DNA of 64,000 nt from Enterobacter sp. BIGb0383 (GCF_003751845.1 NZ_RJKQ01000004.1:360929-424928), one strand, 5' to 3'; shown: positions 33,030 to 42,896, numbered from the stretch's first letter. Notes: generated from the letters alone by a model not told the origin. Numbers and translations: made by a program.

Positions 33030-35162
33030 TTACATCAGGTTATCCGGGGAAGGGATCAGGACCGGGTTGATGCAGCTGGCGTAGTATTTCTGGATTTCGG
33101 CGATACGCGAACGGTGGCGCAGATAGCGCCTGAAGGCCTGAACGCCGTTGTAGAAGGCGCAGACGACCATCGCCATCATCAGGAGCGCGGTACCAAGGTA
33201 ACGCCACAGCTGGGCGTTATTCGGAATGCCGTGCAGGCTGATATGCTTCGTGCCGTTAGCATCGGTATACAGATTGGTGACAATCCCTTCGGCGCTGAAC
33301 GGCGTATGCATCAGCATTTCCGCAAGCTTCTGGAACTCGTTCCACTGTTCGTGGGCCGGGTAGTCATAGAGGCTGATGGACGGCCACGGCTGAGAAACCA
33401 GATCGCTGCCTTCATCGCTGCTGATCAGGAATCCGCCCGGCGCGGGGCTATTCAGCGCCTGTGCGGCTCGCGTCGTTTCACGCATGACGAAAGGCGCGGT
33501 GGAAGTGGTCACCAGATTATCCAGCGATTCGGCGCTGACCGGGCGCAGGATAACACTCATCCCGCCCAGTTTGCCGGTGCTGGCGCGCTGGGTTAGCGTT
33601 TTCCAGTCTTTGGTATTGCCAAGGTTGACCAGCGCGTTCTTTAGCCGCAGGCAGTCGTCTTCAGCCGAACAGAGCTCCTGGGTTTTCAGGACGATATCGG
33701 TGAAATCATTCAGCAGGACCATCTCCTGCTTCTTGACTGTCGAGCGCAGGACCGGGTTGATACGTGCGTCTTCTGCCTCTGTGGGGTGCAGTTGGCGATT
33801 GACCGTCTGCGCCAGCGCGGTAGCTTTGGTGACGGTATCGGATTCCGGCAGCGGCAGGGAAGGGGCATCATTCCAGACGATCTGCGAACAGTCGAATGGC
33901 GCGAAGGCCGAGCCTGTCCGCGTGTTCCAACTGGTGGAGGTATGGATGTTACACATACCGGTTCCCTGCAGGCGCAGGGTATCCCCAACGCGGACGCCAG
34001 CCTTTTCCAGCTGGTCCACGCTGGTGGCTTCCACCGTTTGCGCGCCCTTGAGCCAGGAAAGTGAAAACTTCAGCGGCATATCCAGCGGAACGGTAATCAG
34101 CAGCATAAGGATGACCAGCAGTGCCCCTGAGGCGATAGCCAGGCTGCGCATCCAGTGCTGAAGCGGAAAGTTTTTGACTTCATCGTGCAGAGACAGAAAA
34201 CGGCCCTGGCGCACAACGTGGCGATCGAGATAAATATCGACGTCGGTCTGCTGCCCCAGATCCTGGGCAATAAACGGCTGCCAGTGGCGGGGATAAATCA
34301 GATCGATAATGCCGAGGGAAATATTATTGATGTGTTCCTGATTATTCTCGCCGAACAGCCCCCAGCGCTTAGGCGTCCCGCGAAGACAGTGAATTTCGCG
34401 CAGCGTATTTTTTACCGGCGGGGCGAAAATGCCCCACAGTCCGGCGGCCAGCATCAGGGTAGCTGCAACTGCCAGCCAGGGAACAAACACTTCCGGCGCG
34501 ACCAGGCAGAAAAACAGCAGCACGAAGGCCGAGACCATCAGCAGAGCTTCACGCAGCCCGTCCGGGCGTGTCAGAGCATGTTCTTCGTGGGTTTCCTGGC
34601 GGATGTTGAGCAGTTCAATTTGTTCGCTTTCTTCGCCGCGAATCGAAGCCTGCGTTGGGGATGTCAGCTCCAGCGCGTAGCCGCGAGCTTCGTGCTCATC
34701 GGCATTAAGGGTATGGCCGTTGAGTGAAATCACCAGCGGCAGCGTATCCGTCTGGATCAGTTCGACGCTGTTTTCATCGGTGATGTACTGCTCCCAGAAC
34801 GGCGGGAGATGGACTTCAACCGAATCCAGGTAATAGCGCCATTTATTGGGGGCGTCTGTGGTGATCCCGTAGCGGGTAATAGAGCGGGTAACGGCCAGCA
34901 CAATGTTGCTCTGGGCGTTGAGCGTCAGAGCGACCGGCGGCACGCTGGCACCGGATGCCGGTACCTGGAGCAGGTTGCTCAGGGTATCGAGGTAGTTTTC
35001 TACGGCGCTGCGTTCTTCCGGGGTGAGCTTACGGGTGGTGGCACCGCTAAAAGCGTGAAGCAGCGGCAGCCGAAGCCGGTGGTTGGTTCTGAATCGGTAC
35101 AACCATCCTGCAAGCAACGCGCAAGCCAGCATAGCAGCGAAAATAATTAAAAAGGTGCCCAT
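33030..35162 (-). CDS. igaA: Rcs signalling inhibitor IgaA (YrfF)
   Basis: Inner-membrane protein that restrains the Rcs phosphorelay through RcsD; essential in E. coli and Salmonella when Rcs is functional. 710 residues from MGTFLIIF (E. coli 711). An N-terminal membrane helix (about 4-20) is followed by a cytosolic part, two helices near 215-260, another near 350 (SGALLVILMLLITVP), a large periplasmic domain with paired Cys, and a last helix near 655. The longer frame adds 14 unmatched codons. It is divergent from nudE. Confidence 0.95.
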   Translation of the reverse strand: MGTFLIIFAAMLACALLAGWLYRFRTNHRLRLPLLHAFSGATTRKLTPEERSAVENYLDTLSNLLQVPASGASVPPVALTLNAQSNIVLAVTRSITRYGITTDAPNKWRYYLDSVEVHLPPFWEQYITDENSVELIQTDTLPLVISLNGHTLNADEHEARGYALELTSPTQASIRGEESEQIELLNIRQETHEEHALTRPDGLREALLMVSAFVLLFFCLVAPEVFVPWLAVAATLMLAAGLWGIFAPPVKNTLREIHCLRGTPKRWGLFGENNQEHINNISLGIIDLIYPRHWQPFIAQDLGQQTDVDIYLDRHVVRQGRFLSLHDEVKNFPLQHWMRSLAIASGALLVILMLLITVPLDMPLKFSLSWLKGAQTVEATSVDQLEKAGVRVGDTLRLQGTGMCNIHTSTSWNTRTGSAFAPFDCSQIVWNDAPSLPLPESDTVTKATALAQTVNRQLHPTEAEDARINPVLRSTVKKQEMVLLNDFTDIVLKTQELCSAEDDCLRLKNALVNLGNTKDWKTLTQRASTGKLGGMSVILRPVSAESLDNLVTTSTAPFVMRETTRAAQALNSPAPGGFLISSDEGSDLVSQPWPSISLYDYPAHEQWNEFQKLAEMLMHTPFSAEGIVTNLYTDANGTKHISLHGIPNNAQLWRYLGTALLMMAMVVCAFYNGVQAFRRYLRHRSRIAEIQKYYASCINPVLIPSPDNLM

Positions 35163-35493
35163 GCTCTTTCCATCTCTTTCATACAGGTGTTGTCGGTTGC
35201 ACATTTACCGCGAACTAAAGTCAACGTGATCCCGTAGATAGCTATCGGCACGCCTGGTAGTGAACTTGAGTTTTTTATACATGAATACAGCAAGCGCAGA
35301 AAGCGTAGCAAAACATAACGCGACGGAGTATCAGTAAATTCCTGGTTTTATTTCAACGTCTTGACTTTTTCACTGAAATGAGAGATTGGATTTATTCGGT
35401 TGCAAGAATGTAAATGGGATGCAATTCGCATTGCTCTGACAGTGCCGGATGTCGCACAATGTTGCCAGTTTTCACTGCATAGATCCCATCACG
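35163..35493. other. igaA-nudE divergent intergenic region
   Basis: 331 bases, AT-rich in the middle (about 35270-35430). It must hold the igaA and nudE promoters, but I could not assign -10 and -35 boxes with confidence. An 18-codon frame at 35281-35337 lacks a ribosome site and is not called. Confidence 0.6.
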
Positions 35494-36054
35494 ATGAGCA
35501 AATCATTAAAAAAACCGATTATTCTCAATGTTGAAACCGTGGCGCGTTCGCGGCTGTTCAACGTGGAAAGCGTGGATCTTGAGTTCAGCAACGGCGTGCG
35601 GCGGGTCTACGAGCGGATGCGTCCTTCCACCCGTGAAGCCGTGATGATTGTGCCGATTATCGACGATCATCTGATCTTGATTCGCGAATACGCGGTGGGA
35701 ACCGAATCCTACGAGCTGGGCTTTACCAAAGGGCTGATTGACCCGGGTGAAACGATCCACGAGGCGGCAAACCGCGAGCTCAAAGAGGAAGTGGGGTTTG
35801 GCGCACGTTCGCTGACCTTTATCAAAAAGCTGAGCATGGCCCCGTCTTACTTCTCCAGCAAAATGAATATCCTGATTGCGGAAGATCTCTACCCTGAATC
35901 GCTGGAAGGCGATGAGCCTGAGCCGCTGGTGCAGGAGCGCTGGCCGCTGAAGCATCTGATGGACCTGCTTGAGGATCCGGACTTTAGCGAGGCGCGAAAC
36001 GTCAGCGCGCTGTTCCTGGTTCGCGAGTGGCTGAAAATGCAGGGCAGGCTGTAA
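35494..36054 (+). CDS. nudE: ADP compounds hydrolase NudE
   Basis: Nudix hydrolase acting on ADP-ribose, NADH and diadenosine polyphosphates. 186 residues from MSKSLKKP, equal to E. coli. The Nudix box G-x5-E-x7-REUXEEXGU is complete: GLIDPGETIHEAANRELKEE followed by VGF. The frame opens 15 codons earlier at 35449, with no homology there. It ends at a strong terminator shared with mrcA. Confidence 0.96.
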   Translation: MSKSLKKPIILNVETVARSRLFNVESVDLEFSNGVRRVYERMRPSTREAVMIVPIIDDHLILIREYAVGTESYELGFTKGLIDPGETIHEAANRELKEEVGFGARSLTFIKKLSMAPSYFSSKMNILIAEDLYPESLEGDEPEPLVQERWPLKHLMDLLEDPDFSEARNVSALFLVREWLKMQGRL

Positions 36055-36069
36055 GAATATCAGACGAAG

Positions 36070-36095
36070 AAAAGGGCGCTTTCGCGCCCTTTTTT
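36070..36095. terminator. Bidirectional terminator between nudE and mrcA
   Basis: AAAAGGGCGC-TTTC-GCGCCCTTTTTT: perfect stem with U-runs available on both strands, between convergent stops. Confidence 0.92.
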
Positions 36096-36097
36096 GA

Positions 36098-38650
36098 TCA
36101 GAACAGTTCGTGCGTTTCACCGTTATCGATAAGGGTGGTTCCCACCTCATGCACCGCCTGCTGTGTGGGCTGCGTGCCTTCGATAAAGTACTCGGCGCGG
36201 CTGTTGCCGCCGTTCGCCAACTGGCCGGTGCTGCGGTCGATATTGACCGTCACGACGCCAGGCGGCGGCGTGAGCGGCTGCTCCGGTACGCCCGTCAGAA
36301 CGACTTTCATAAAGGCATCCCAGGCAGGCTGCGCGCTCTTGGCGCCGCCTTCATAGCCGGAAATCTGGTCTTTAATCGCACCGGAGGCTGTGGTTCGTCC
36401 CAGATCGCGACGGTGATCGTCGAAGCCGATCCACACGGAGGTCACGACGCCAGGGCCGTAGCCGGAGAACCAGGCGTCTTTCGAGCTGTTGGTGGTGCCG
36501 GTTTTGCCGCCGACATCCTGACGTTTCAGATCGCGGCCTGCGCGCCAGCCCGTACCCTGCCAGCCCGGTTCGCCGAACACGTTACTGTTCAGCGCGCTTT
36601 TGATCAGGAAGGCCAGCGGGGTGTTCACCACGTGCGGGGCATACTCCTGTGCGCCGGTTTGGGCCACCAGATTCTGGTTGGCCTGCTCCAGGCTGGGCAT
36701 CGGTACGCTGGCATTACGCTGTTCCTGCGACATGGCCACGTCTTCCATATTGCGGTTTTCCAGCACGTCGGCTTTCTGTGTCTCGCCGTAAATCACCGGA
36801 ATATCGCAGTCGGCACAGGCAATTTTCGGCCGTGCTTCGAACAGGACGCCGCCCTGATCGTTTTCGATCTTAGCGATGAAGTAAGGATCGATCAGGAAGC
36901 CGCCGTTCGCCATCACCGAATAACCGCGTGCGACCTGCAGCGGCGTAAAGGAGGCTGAACCGAGTGCCAGTGATTCCGTATGCACAATATTTTGTGCCGG
37001 GAAGCCGAAACGCTGTAGATATTCCGCCGCGTAATCGACGCCCATCGCACGCATCGCACGCACCATCACCACGTTTTTCGACTGACCCAGCCCCTGACGC
37101 AGACGAATCGGACCAGCGTATTCAGCCGGTGAGTTTTTCGGCTGCCAGTCGGAACCGGCACCGGCATCCCAGCGGGAGATCGGCACGTCGTTCAGGATGC
37201 TTGCCAGCGTCAGACCCTTGTCCATTGCGGCGGTATACAGGAACGGCTTGATGTTAGAGCCGACCTGACGCAGCGCCTGGGTGGCGCGGTTAAACTTGCT
37301 CTGGTTGAAATCAAAGCCGCCTACCAGCGCAATAATGGCGCCATTCTGCGGGTTGATGGACACCAGCGCCGAGTTGACGTCCGGCACCTGTGCCAGCCAC
37401 CAGCTGTCGCCAACCTGGCGTACCCAAATCTGCTGTCCGGCCTGCACCGCGTCCGTTACCCGGCGTGGCGTTGCGCCCTGCTGGGTATCGGAGCGCCAGG
37501 GCCGTGCCCAGCGAACGCCTTCCATACGCAGAGAAACGGAGGTGCCATCCGCCATTGTCGCTGTCGCTTCCTGCGGGTCAGCGGTGGTGACCACCGCCGG
37601 CATGAGCGGCCCATAGTTCGGCAGCGTTTTCAGGGACTGACGGATTTTAGCGCTGTCCCATGCCGGTTCGCCGACTTTCCACAGCACGTTCGCCGGACCG
37701 CGATAGCCGTGGCGCATATCGTAATCGAGGATATTGTTACGTACAGCATCCTGGCCCGCCTGCTGACCTTTGCGGGTCACGGTGGTGTAGATGCGATAGC
37801 CATCTTCGTAGGCCTGTTCGCCGTAGCGGCTGACCATCTCCTGACGCACCATTTCCGACAGATACGGCGCCGAGAAGGCGATTTCCGGCGTGTGGTAGCT
37901 GGCGTCAATCGCCTCGCTGCGCGCCTGATTATACTGCGCCTGATCGATATAGCCTTCGCTCACCATACGCGCCAGCACGACGTTGCGACGGGAGGTGGCG
38001 CGATCGAGAGAGTAGAGCGGGTTAAAGGTCGACGGTGCCTTAGGCAAGCCGGCAATCACCGCCATTTCGCTCAGGGTCAGCTCCTCGACGGACTTACCGA
38101 AATAAACCTGCGCTGCAGCACCGACGCCGTAGGCGCGGTATCCGAGGTAAATTTTATTCAGGTAAAGCTCGAGGATCTCGTCTTTTGTCAGCAACTGCTC
38201 GATGCGGATCGCCAGGAACACCTCTTTGATCTTACGCATCAGGGTCCGTTCCGGACTCAGGAAGAAGTTACGCGCAAGCTGCTGAGTGATGGTACTGGCC
38301 CCCTGCGAGGCGTGGCCTGAGAAGAGCGCCACGCTGGCAGCACGGAATATCCCCACCGGATCGACGCCGTGGTGCTCATAGAAGCGGCTATCTTCGGTGG
38401 CGATAAAGGCTTTCACCATCTGAGGTGGCATCTGGCTAAGCGTGACCGGGATACGGCGTTTCTCGCCGTATTGCGCAATCAGCTCGCCATCGGCGCTGTA
38501 GACCTGCATCGGGATTTGTAGCCGCACGTCTCTGAGCGTGGCGACATCAGGTAACTGTGGCTCGACATATTTGTACAAACCGTAAATCGAACCCGCTCCC
38601 AGCAGTATGCAAGCGACTGCAAGGATTAATAAATACTTTACGAACTTCAC
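36098..38650 (-). CDS. mrcA: Penicillin-binding protein 1A (MrcA)
   Basis: Bifunctional class A PBP polymerises and cross-links peptidoglycan during cell elongation. 850 residues, equal to E. coli. N-terminal membrane anchor about 7-27. The glycosyltransferase (GT51) domain has the catalytic Glu in ATEDSRFYEHHGVDP plus GASTITQQLARNFFL. An OB-like insert follows, then the transpeptidase with SNIKPF (active Ser), SKN in GLGQSKNVVMV, and KTGTT. It is divergent from hofM by 120 bases, the classic ponA-pilM neighbourhood. Confidence 0.98.
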   Translation of the reverse strand: MKFVKYLLILAVACILLGAGSIYGLYKYVEPQLPDVATLRDVRLQIPMQVYSADGELIAQYGEKRRIPVTLSQMPPQMVKAFIATEDSRFYEHHGVDPVGIFRAASVALFSGHASQGASTITQQLARNFFLSPERTLMRKIKEVFLAIRIEQLLTKDEILELYLNKIYLGYRAYGVGAAAQVYFGKSVEELTLSEMAVIAGLPKAPSTFNPLYSLDRATSRRNVVLARMVSEGYIDQAQYNQARSEAIDASYHTPEIAFSAPYLSEMVRQEMVSRYGEQAYEDGYRIYTTVTRKGQQAGQDAVRNNILDYDMRHGYRGPANVLWKVGEPAWDSAKIRQSLKTLPNYGPLMPAVVTTADPQEATATMADGTSVSLRMEGVRWARPWRSDTQQGATPRRVTDAVQAGQQIWVRQVGDSWWLAQVPDVNSALVSINPQNGAIIALVGGFDFNQSKFNRATQALRQVGSNIKPFLYTAAMDKGLTLASILNDVPISRWDAGAGSDWQPKNSPAEYAGPIRLRQGLGQSKNVVMVRAMRAMGVDYAAEYLQRFGFPAQNIVHTESLALGSASFTPLQVARGYSVMANGGFLIDPYFIAKIENDQGGVLFEARPKIACADCDIPVIYGETQKADVLENRNMEDVAMSQEQRNASVPMPSLEQANQNLVAQTGAQEYAPHVVNTPLAFLIKSALNSNVFGEPGWQGTGWRAGRDLKRQDVGGKTGTTNSSKDAWFSGYGPGVVTSVWIGFDDHRRDLGRTTASGAIKDQISGYEGGAKSAQPAWDAFMKVVLTGVPEQPLTPPPGVVTVNIDRSTGQLANGGNSRAEYFIEGTQPTQQAVHEVGTTLIDNGETHELF

Positions 38651-38770
38651 CGGAAATTTCCCATCTGGTTTTAATTGGGCAGTTTATAAACAGCTGCGCG
38701 GTAGTATAAAGGCAAGCCTGATGCATTGATAGAGCTGTCGGTTTGATGGCGGACAAGGAGAGCCTCAGAT

Positions 38771-39547
38771 ATGGCATTCGGGCACTGGCAGGTAGGCCTT
38801 CATATTCAACAAGATAAGATCGCGATTGTCGCACTTCAGCGCGGCAAGTCCCACTGGCGTCTGTGCCGCTGGTGGGACATTCCCCTGGCGGCTGGCACGG
38901 TGGATAACGGACACATCCTGCATCCGGCGGCGCTGGTATCCGCGCTGCGCGACTGGCGTAAGGAACTGCCGCGTCAGCATGATATCTCGCTCTCTTTTCC
39001 GGCCGAACGCACATTGCAAAAGACGCTGCCGGAACCGGCCATGGTGCTGCGGGAGTCCCAACAGGTGCAGTGGGTTGCCAGCGCGATGGGCCAGGCGCTG
39101 GAAATGACGCCGGATACGCTCTGCGTGGACTACATCGAGGAGAAGCCCGCCCGACGCTGGCACGTGACCGCCGCACAGCACCAGGATCTTACGCCCCTGC
39201 GAACGCTGGCGGCGCAGCTGCATCTGAACGTGACGGCAATCGTCCCGGACGCCTGCGCCCTGCAGCGCTTCCTGCCGTGGCTGACGGTACCGGCGTGCGG
39301 GCTGGCATGGTCGGACAGCGAGCAGTGGCTGTGGGCGACAGAACAGCGCTGGGGACGCTGCGCACGGCGTGACGCGCCCGCGCTGTCACAGCTGGCAGCC
39401 CGGCTGAGCCTGCCTGAAGAACAGCTGATGTCATGCGGCCATTTTGACCCGTGGCAGGCCATTGCCCGGCTTCAGCCACCGCTACCGGTATCGGCCGAAG
39501 CGTTCACGGTGGCCATCGCCCTGGCGCTGGGGGAGGTCAACGGATGA
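38771..39547 (+). CDS. hofM: PilM-like DNA utilisation protein HofM
   Basis: 258 residues. PilM/ComA-like protein of the hofMNOPQ cluster, whose E. coli members are required for using DNA as a carbon source. PilM homologues form the cytosolic ring of type IV pilus and competence machines. The actin-like motifs are weak by eye; the call rests on similarity to E. coli HofM and on gene order. Ribosome site AAGGAGAG lies about 8 bases before ATG 38771. It overlaps hofN by 4 bases. Confidence 0.9.
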   Translation: MAFGHWQVGLHIQQDKIAIVALQRGKSHWRLCRWWDIPLAAGTVDNGHILHPAALVSALRDWRKELPRQHDISLSFPAERTLQKTLPEPAMVLRESQQVQWVASAMGQALEMTPDTLCVDYIEEKPARRWHVTAAQHQDLTPLRTLAAQLHLNVTAIVPDACALQRFLPWLTVPACGLAWSDSEQWLWATEQRWGRCARRDAPALSQLAARLSLPEEQLMSCGHFDPWQAIARLQPPLPVSAEAFTVAIALALGEVNG

Positions 39548-40083
39548 TGACGCGGGTCAACTTATTACCCTGGCGTCAGCAGCGTCGGCATCGGTTCTGG
39601 CGCTTCTGGTGCCTGCTGTGGGTCGGTGGCGTGCTGGTCACCTGTCTGCTGACCTTTTCGCTGCATCGTCTGCTGGCGGCTGACCGGGCGATGCAGAGCG
39701 CGAAGCAAAATGGCAATGCGCTGCTGCTCCAGCGACTGGCGGTACACCGGCAGCAGCTCGCTCTTCGTCAACAGCAGGTTGAGGCGATGAAGGTCAGGCG
39801 ACAGCAGCGGGCGTATACGCGTCTCTGGCAGCAGACTCTTGTTGAGATTGCCGATCGGCTACCCGGGCGGATATGGCTGACGGAGCTTGAATTTCGTCAG
39901 GGGATTCTGACGCTGAACGGCTATAGCCTCACGCTGAGCGATCTCAGTCGGCTGGACGCTGCGCTGGCGGATATACCGGGGCTGCGGCACGGCAAGGCGG
40001 GTCAAACCCGTCGGGAGGCGCAGGGGCGCTGGCGGTTCCATTATCAGTTAAGCAGGGAGCCGAACCGTGTTACCGAACCCTGA
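39544..40083 (+). CDS. hofN: PilN-like DNA utilisation protein HofN
   Basis: 179 residues from MMTRVNLLPWRQQRR, the typical PilN start (short cytosolic RVNLLPWR motif), then a membrane helix (about 20-41) and a periplasmic part beginning with a coiled-coil-like stretch rich in Gln and Arg. PilN pairs with PilO in alignment complexes. ATG 39544 overlaps the hofM stop; ATG 39547 is an alternative. It overlaps hofO by 17 bases. Confidence 0.9.
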   Translation: MMTRVNLLPWRQQRRHRFWRFWCLLWVGGVLVTCLLTFSLHRLLAADRAMQSAKQNGNALLLQRLAVHRQQLALRQQQVEAMKVRRQQRAYTRLWQQTLVEIADRLPGRIWLTELEFRQGILTLNGYSLTLSDLSRLDAALADIPGLRHGKAGQTRREAQGRWRFHYQLSREPNRVTEP

Positions 40084-40537
40084 GCGCTGGCGAGATCTGC
40101 GGCCAGGCGTGCGGGTGGTTATCTGGCTGGGAACCCTCTGCGCGCTGGCGGCGCTATGGGCAGGTGGTTTTTTGTTGGGACCGTATCAGGCGCACAGAAG
40201 CGCCGACGCAGAGTTGCAGGGGCAGCAGGCGGCACTGAGGGCACAGCGGCGGCAACTCCGGGAACAGGAGCAGGCTCTGGCGCGAGACAGCGCAGAGCAG
40301 ACGGTCCGGCTGGTCCCTTTCTCCGCGCTGAATTTTCAGTCCGCAGAGGCCCAACTGGTGAGCTGGAAGCCCGATGAAAAGGGTGGCGAGCTGGTGCTGG
40401 AGACGTCCTGGTCGCCGCTTCCGGCAATGTTTCAGCACCTGGCGGAACAGGATATGACGCCCGCGTCCTTTGCGATTGAGCCCGAAGGCAGGCTGCTGCA
40501 CTTTACGCTGCATCTGGAGTCGTTCCGTGAGCGCTAA
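40067..40537 (+). CDS. hofO: PilO-like DNA utilisation protein HofO
   Basis: 156 residues (E. coli about 146), starting at GTG 40067 within the hofN 3' end. One N-terminal membrane helix (about 17-38) is followed by a coiled-coil-like periplasmic segment rich in Gln/Arg (ELQGQQAALRAQRRQLREQE) and a small alpha/beta domain, as in PilO. No other ATG in frame explains the N-terminal helix. It is translationally coupled on both sides. Confidence 0.86.
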   Translation: MLPNPERWRDLRPGVRVVIWLGTLCALAALWAGGFLLGPYQAHRSADAELQGQQAALRAQRRQLREQEQALARDSAEQTVRLVPFSALNFQSAEAQLVSWKPDEKGGELVLETSWSPLPAMFQHLAEQDMTPASFAIEPEGRLLHFTLHLESFRER

Positions 40538-40934
40538 ACACGGGCTCGCTATTGTGCTGGCCCTGCCGCTACTGCTGGGGATGCGTGACCCTTTCCAGCC
40601 GCCCGATGATCCCTGCCGGATAGCCCAGCTGCCTCTGTGGCGCTATTACGGCGTCATTGCCAGTCAGACGCGGCAAATCGGTCTGCTGCGCGACGCAACC
40701 GGGAACTGGCGCAGAGTACAGCCGGAAAGCCAGCTGCCAGCAGGGTGGCAGATACGGCAGTTTACGGAACGGGAAATGTTGATTACGACGGGGGCCGGGT
40801 GCGAGCCGGCCCGTTGGCGGTGGCAACGGGAGAGCCAGAAAAATGAAGTCAGGGATAGCGATGTTGCTGATAGCGCTGCTGCCGTTGCCCGGTACGGCGA
40901 TACAGAGCCCGCCAGTGTCGATGACGGTCGATGA
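40527..40934 (+). CDS. hofP: PilP-like DNA utilisation protein HofP
   Basis: 135 residues if started at GTG 40527, 11 bases inside hofO, which places a short N-terminal hydrophobic signal (HGLAIVLALPLLLGM) first. The following RDPFQPPDDPC resembles the E. coli HofP mature start. An ATG at 40470 would add 19 residues that do not look like a signal. PilP links the inner-membrane complex to the PilQ secretin. Its last 92 bases overlap hofQ in another frame. Confidence 0.82.
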   Translation: MSAKHGLAIVLALPLLLGMRDPFQPPDDPCRIAQLPLWRYYGVIASQTRQIGLLRDATGNWRRVQPESQLPAGWQIRQFTEREMLITTGAGCEPARWRWQRESQKNEVRDSDVADSAAAVARYGDTEPASVDDGR

Positions 40935-42078
40935 GGTTCCGGTGGTTCAGGTTCTGCAATCGCTGGCTGAGATAGGCGGGCAGAGCCTGGTGGTCGCGCC
41001 CGGCGTCAAGGGCACGCTCTCGCTGCAGCTGCATGAGGTGCCTCTGTCGCAGGCGCTGCAGGCCGTGGCGAGCAGCGCCGGGCTGGTTTTACGCCAGCAG
41101 GGCACCATTTTATACGTCGATTCGCAGGCGCGGCGACAGGAGAGACAGACGCAGCTGGCGGCGGAGCAGGCGCGAAAGCAACAGAATCTGCCGCTGATCG
41201 ACGATAGCATTACGGTCCGCTATGCGGACGCGAGCGAGCTGGCGAAAGCCGGAGATAAACTGCTCAGCGCACGGGGCACCTTGACGGTGGATACGCGTAT
41301 GAACCGTCTTCTGCTTCGTGACGATAAAGCTACGGTGCAGGCTTTTCTGGCCTGGGTCGCCCGGATGGACTTACCGGTAGGGCAGGTGGAGCTGGCGGCG
41401 CATATCGTGACGATCAACGCAGAGAGCCTGAAGGCGCTGGGTGTGAAGTGGCAGCTGGCGGAGGGCAGCGCCGGGGTCGGAAATGTCTCCTCTCTTCTGG
41501 CCGATGTGTCAGCCAGCGCGGCCACGTCACGGCTGGGTTTTAATATCGGCCGTATTAACGGACGCCTGCTGGCACTGGAGCTGTCGGCGCTGGAGCAAAA
41601 ACAGCAGCTGGAGATTATCGCCAGCCCACGGCTGCTGACGGCGCATAGGCAGCCTGCCAGCATCAAGCAGGGCAGCGAGATACCCTATCAGGTGTCCAGC
41701 GGTGAAAAAGGTGTCACCTCCGTTGAGTTTAAAGAGGCGGTCCTGGGGATGGAAGTGACGCCGACCGTGCTGCAACAGGATCGCATTCGCCTGAAATTGC
41801 GCATCAGCCAGAATATGCCCGGACAGGTGCTGAAGCAGGGCGAGGGAGAAACGCTGACCATCGACAAGCAGGAGATTGAAACCGTTGTCGAAGTGAAGAG
41901 CGGTGAAACCCTGGCGCTGGGGGGCATTTTTCAACGCAGGAACCGCACCACTGACGACCGCGTTCCGTTACTCGGGGATATCCCCCTGCTGGGCCGCCTG
42001 TTTCGCCATGCAGGCCAAGATCGTCAGCGCCGCGAACTGGTCGTGTTTATCACGCCGCGTTTAGTGACGGAACGTTAA
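40843..42078 (+). CDS. hofQ: Secretin-like DNA utilisation protein HofQ
   Basis: Outer-membrane secretin of the PilQ/ComE family; in E. coli needed for DNA use as nutrient. 411 residues (E. coli 412). A signal peptide of about 20 residues is followed by an N0/STN-like domain, an N1 domain (SITVRYADASELAKAGDKL) and the secretin core, with the signature VPLLGDIPLLGRLFR near 380 and VFITPRLV at the end. It is last of the hof cluster. No terminator is evident before aroK. Confidence 0.93.
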   Translation: MKSGIAMLLIALLPLPGTAIQSPPVSMTVDEVPVVQVLQSLAEIGGQSLVVAPGVKGTLSLQLHEVPLSQALQAVASSAGLVLRQQGTILYVDSQARRQERQTQLAAEQARKQQNLPLIDDSITVRYADASELAKAGDKLLSARGTLTVDTRMNRLLLRDDKATVQAFLAWVARMDLPVGQVELAAHIVTINAESLKALGVKWQLAEGSAGVGNVSSLLADVSASAATSRLGFNIGRINGRLLALELSALEQKQQLEIIASPRLLTAHRQPASIKQGSEIPYQVSSGEKGVTSVEFKEAVLGMEVTPTVLQQDRIRLKLRISQNMPGQVLKQGEGETLTIDKQEIETVVEVKSGETLALGGIFQRRNRTTDDRVPLLGDIPLLGRLFRHAGQDRQRRELVVFITPRLVTER

Positions 42079-42374
42079 ATTCACCACTTGCACTTATGTT
42101 TTTCTTCCTGACTCGCTTCAGGTGTTTGACGTGAGAGAGGATTTAGCTTACAAGGGGAACCGATTTGAGAGTCGGCAAGACAGGTTGTACCTTGCTAACA
42201 CGCGTCCCCCGCGTCCGGTGATTTATTCTGTTGCCAAACCCGCCGGAGTATTGAGATAATTTTTCGTCTGACTCTCGCACTATCGCATATGAGGTTTCAG
42301 TTCATGTCCTGCTACGCCGGGTATACGCGGAGCGGATTTATTATTAACGAATAGTCTTAGTAGTACCAAAAAAC
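42079..42374 (+). other. hofQ-aroK intergenic region
   Basis: 296 bases without a gene. It should contain the promoter of the aroK-trpS cluster. I could not assign boxes firmly, and no ribosomal or small RNA gene is visible. Confidence 0.55.
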
Positions 42375-42896
42375 ATGGCAGAGAAACGCAATATCTTTCT
42401 GGTTGGGCCTATGGGTGCCGGCAAAAGCACTATTGGGCGTCAGTTAGCTCAACAACTCAACATGGAATTTTACGATTCCGACCACGAGATTGAGAAACGT
42501 ACCGGAGCTGATGTGGGCTGGGTCTTCGACGTTGAAGGCGAAGACGGTTTCCGCGATCGTGAAGAAAAAGTCATCAATGAATTGACGGAAAAACAGGGCA
42601 TTGTGCTGGCAACTGGCGGCGGTTCTGTAAAATCACGAGAAACCCGTAACCGCCTGTCCGCACGCGGCGTCGTGGTGTACCTGGAAACGACCATCGAAAA
42701 ACAGCTGGCTCGTACCCAGCGTGATAAAAAACGTCCTCTGCTGCAGGTAGAGACGCCACCGCGTGAAGTCCTGGAAGCGCTGGCTGACGAACGTAATCCT
42801 CTGTATGAAGAGATTGCGGATGTCACGATTCGTACCGACGATCAGAGCGCAAAAGTGGTCGCAAACCAGATTATTCATATGCTGGAAAGCAACTAA
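42375..42896 (+). CDS. aroK: Shikimate kinase I AroK
   Basis: Phosphorylates shikimate at the 3-hydroxyl, fifth step of the chorismate pathway. 173 residues, equal to E. coli. Walker A is GPMGAGKST (11-19). Shikimate-binding residues lie in [11 protein letters not shown] and the GGG of ATGGGSVKS. It leads the aroK-aroB-damX-dam-rpe-gph-trpS cluster. Confidence 0.98.
   Translation: MAEKRNIFLVGPMGAGKSTIGRQLAQQLNMEFYDSDHEIEKRTGADVGWVFDVEGEDGFRDREEKVINELTEKQGIVLATGGGSVKSRETRNRLSARGVVVYLETTIEKQLARTQRDKKRPLLQVETPPREVLEALADERNPLYEEIADVTIRTDDQSAKVVANQIIHMLESN

Noticed and set aside
35281-35337. 18-codon frame in the igaA-nudE gap
   Set aside because: No ribosome site upstream and no similarity; too short to support.
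38651-38770. CRP-S (Sxy-dependent) site before hofM
   Set aside because: I looked for TGCGA-N6-TCGCA between mrcA and hofM and found no convincing match.
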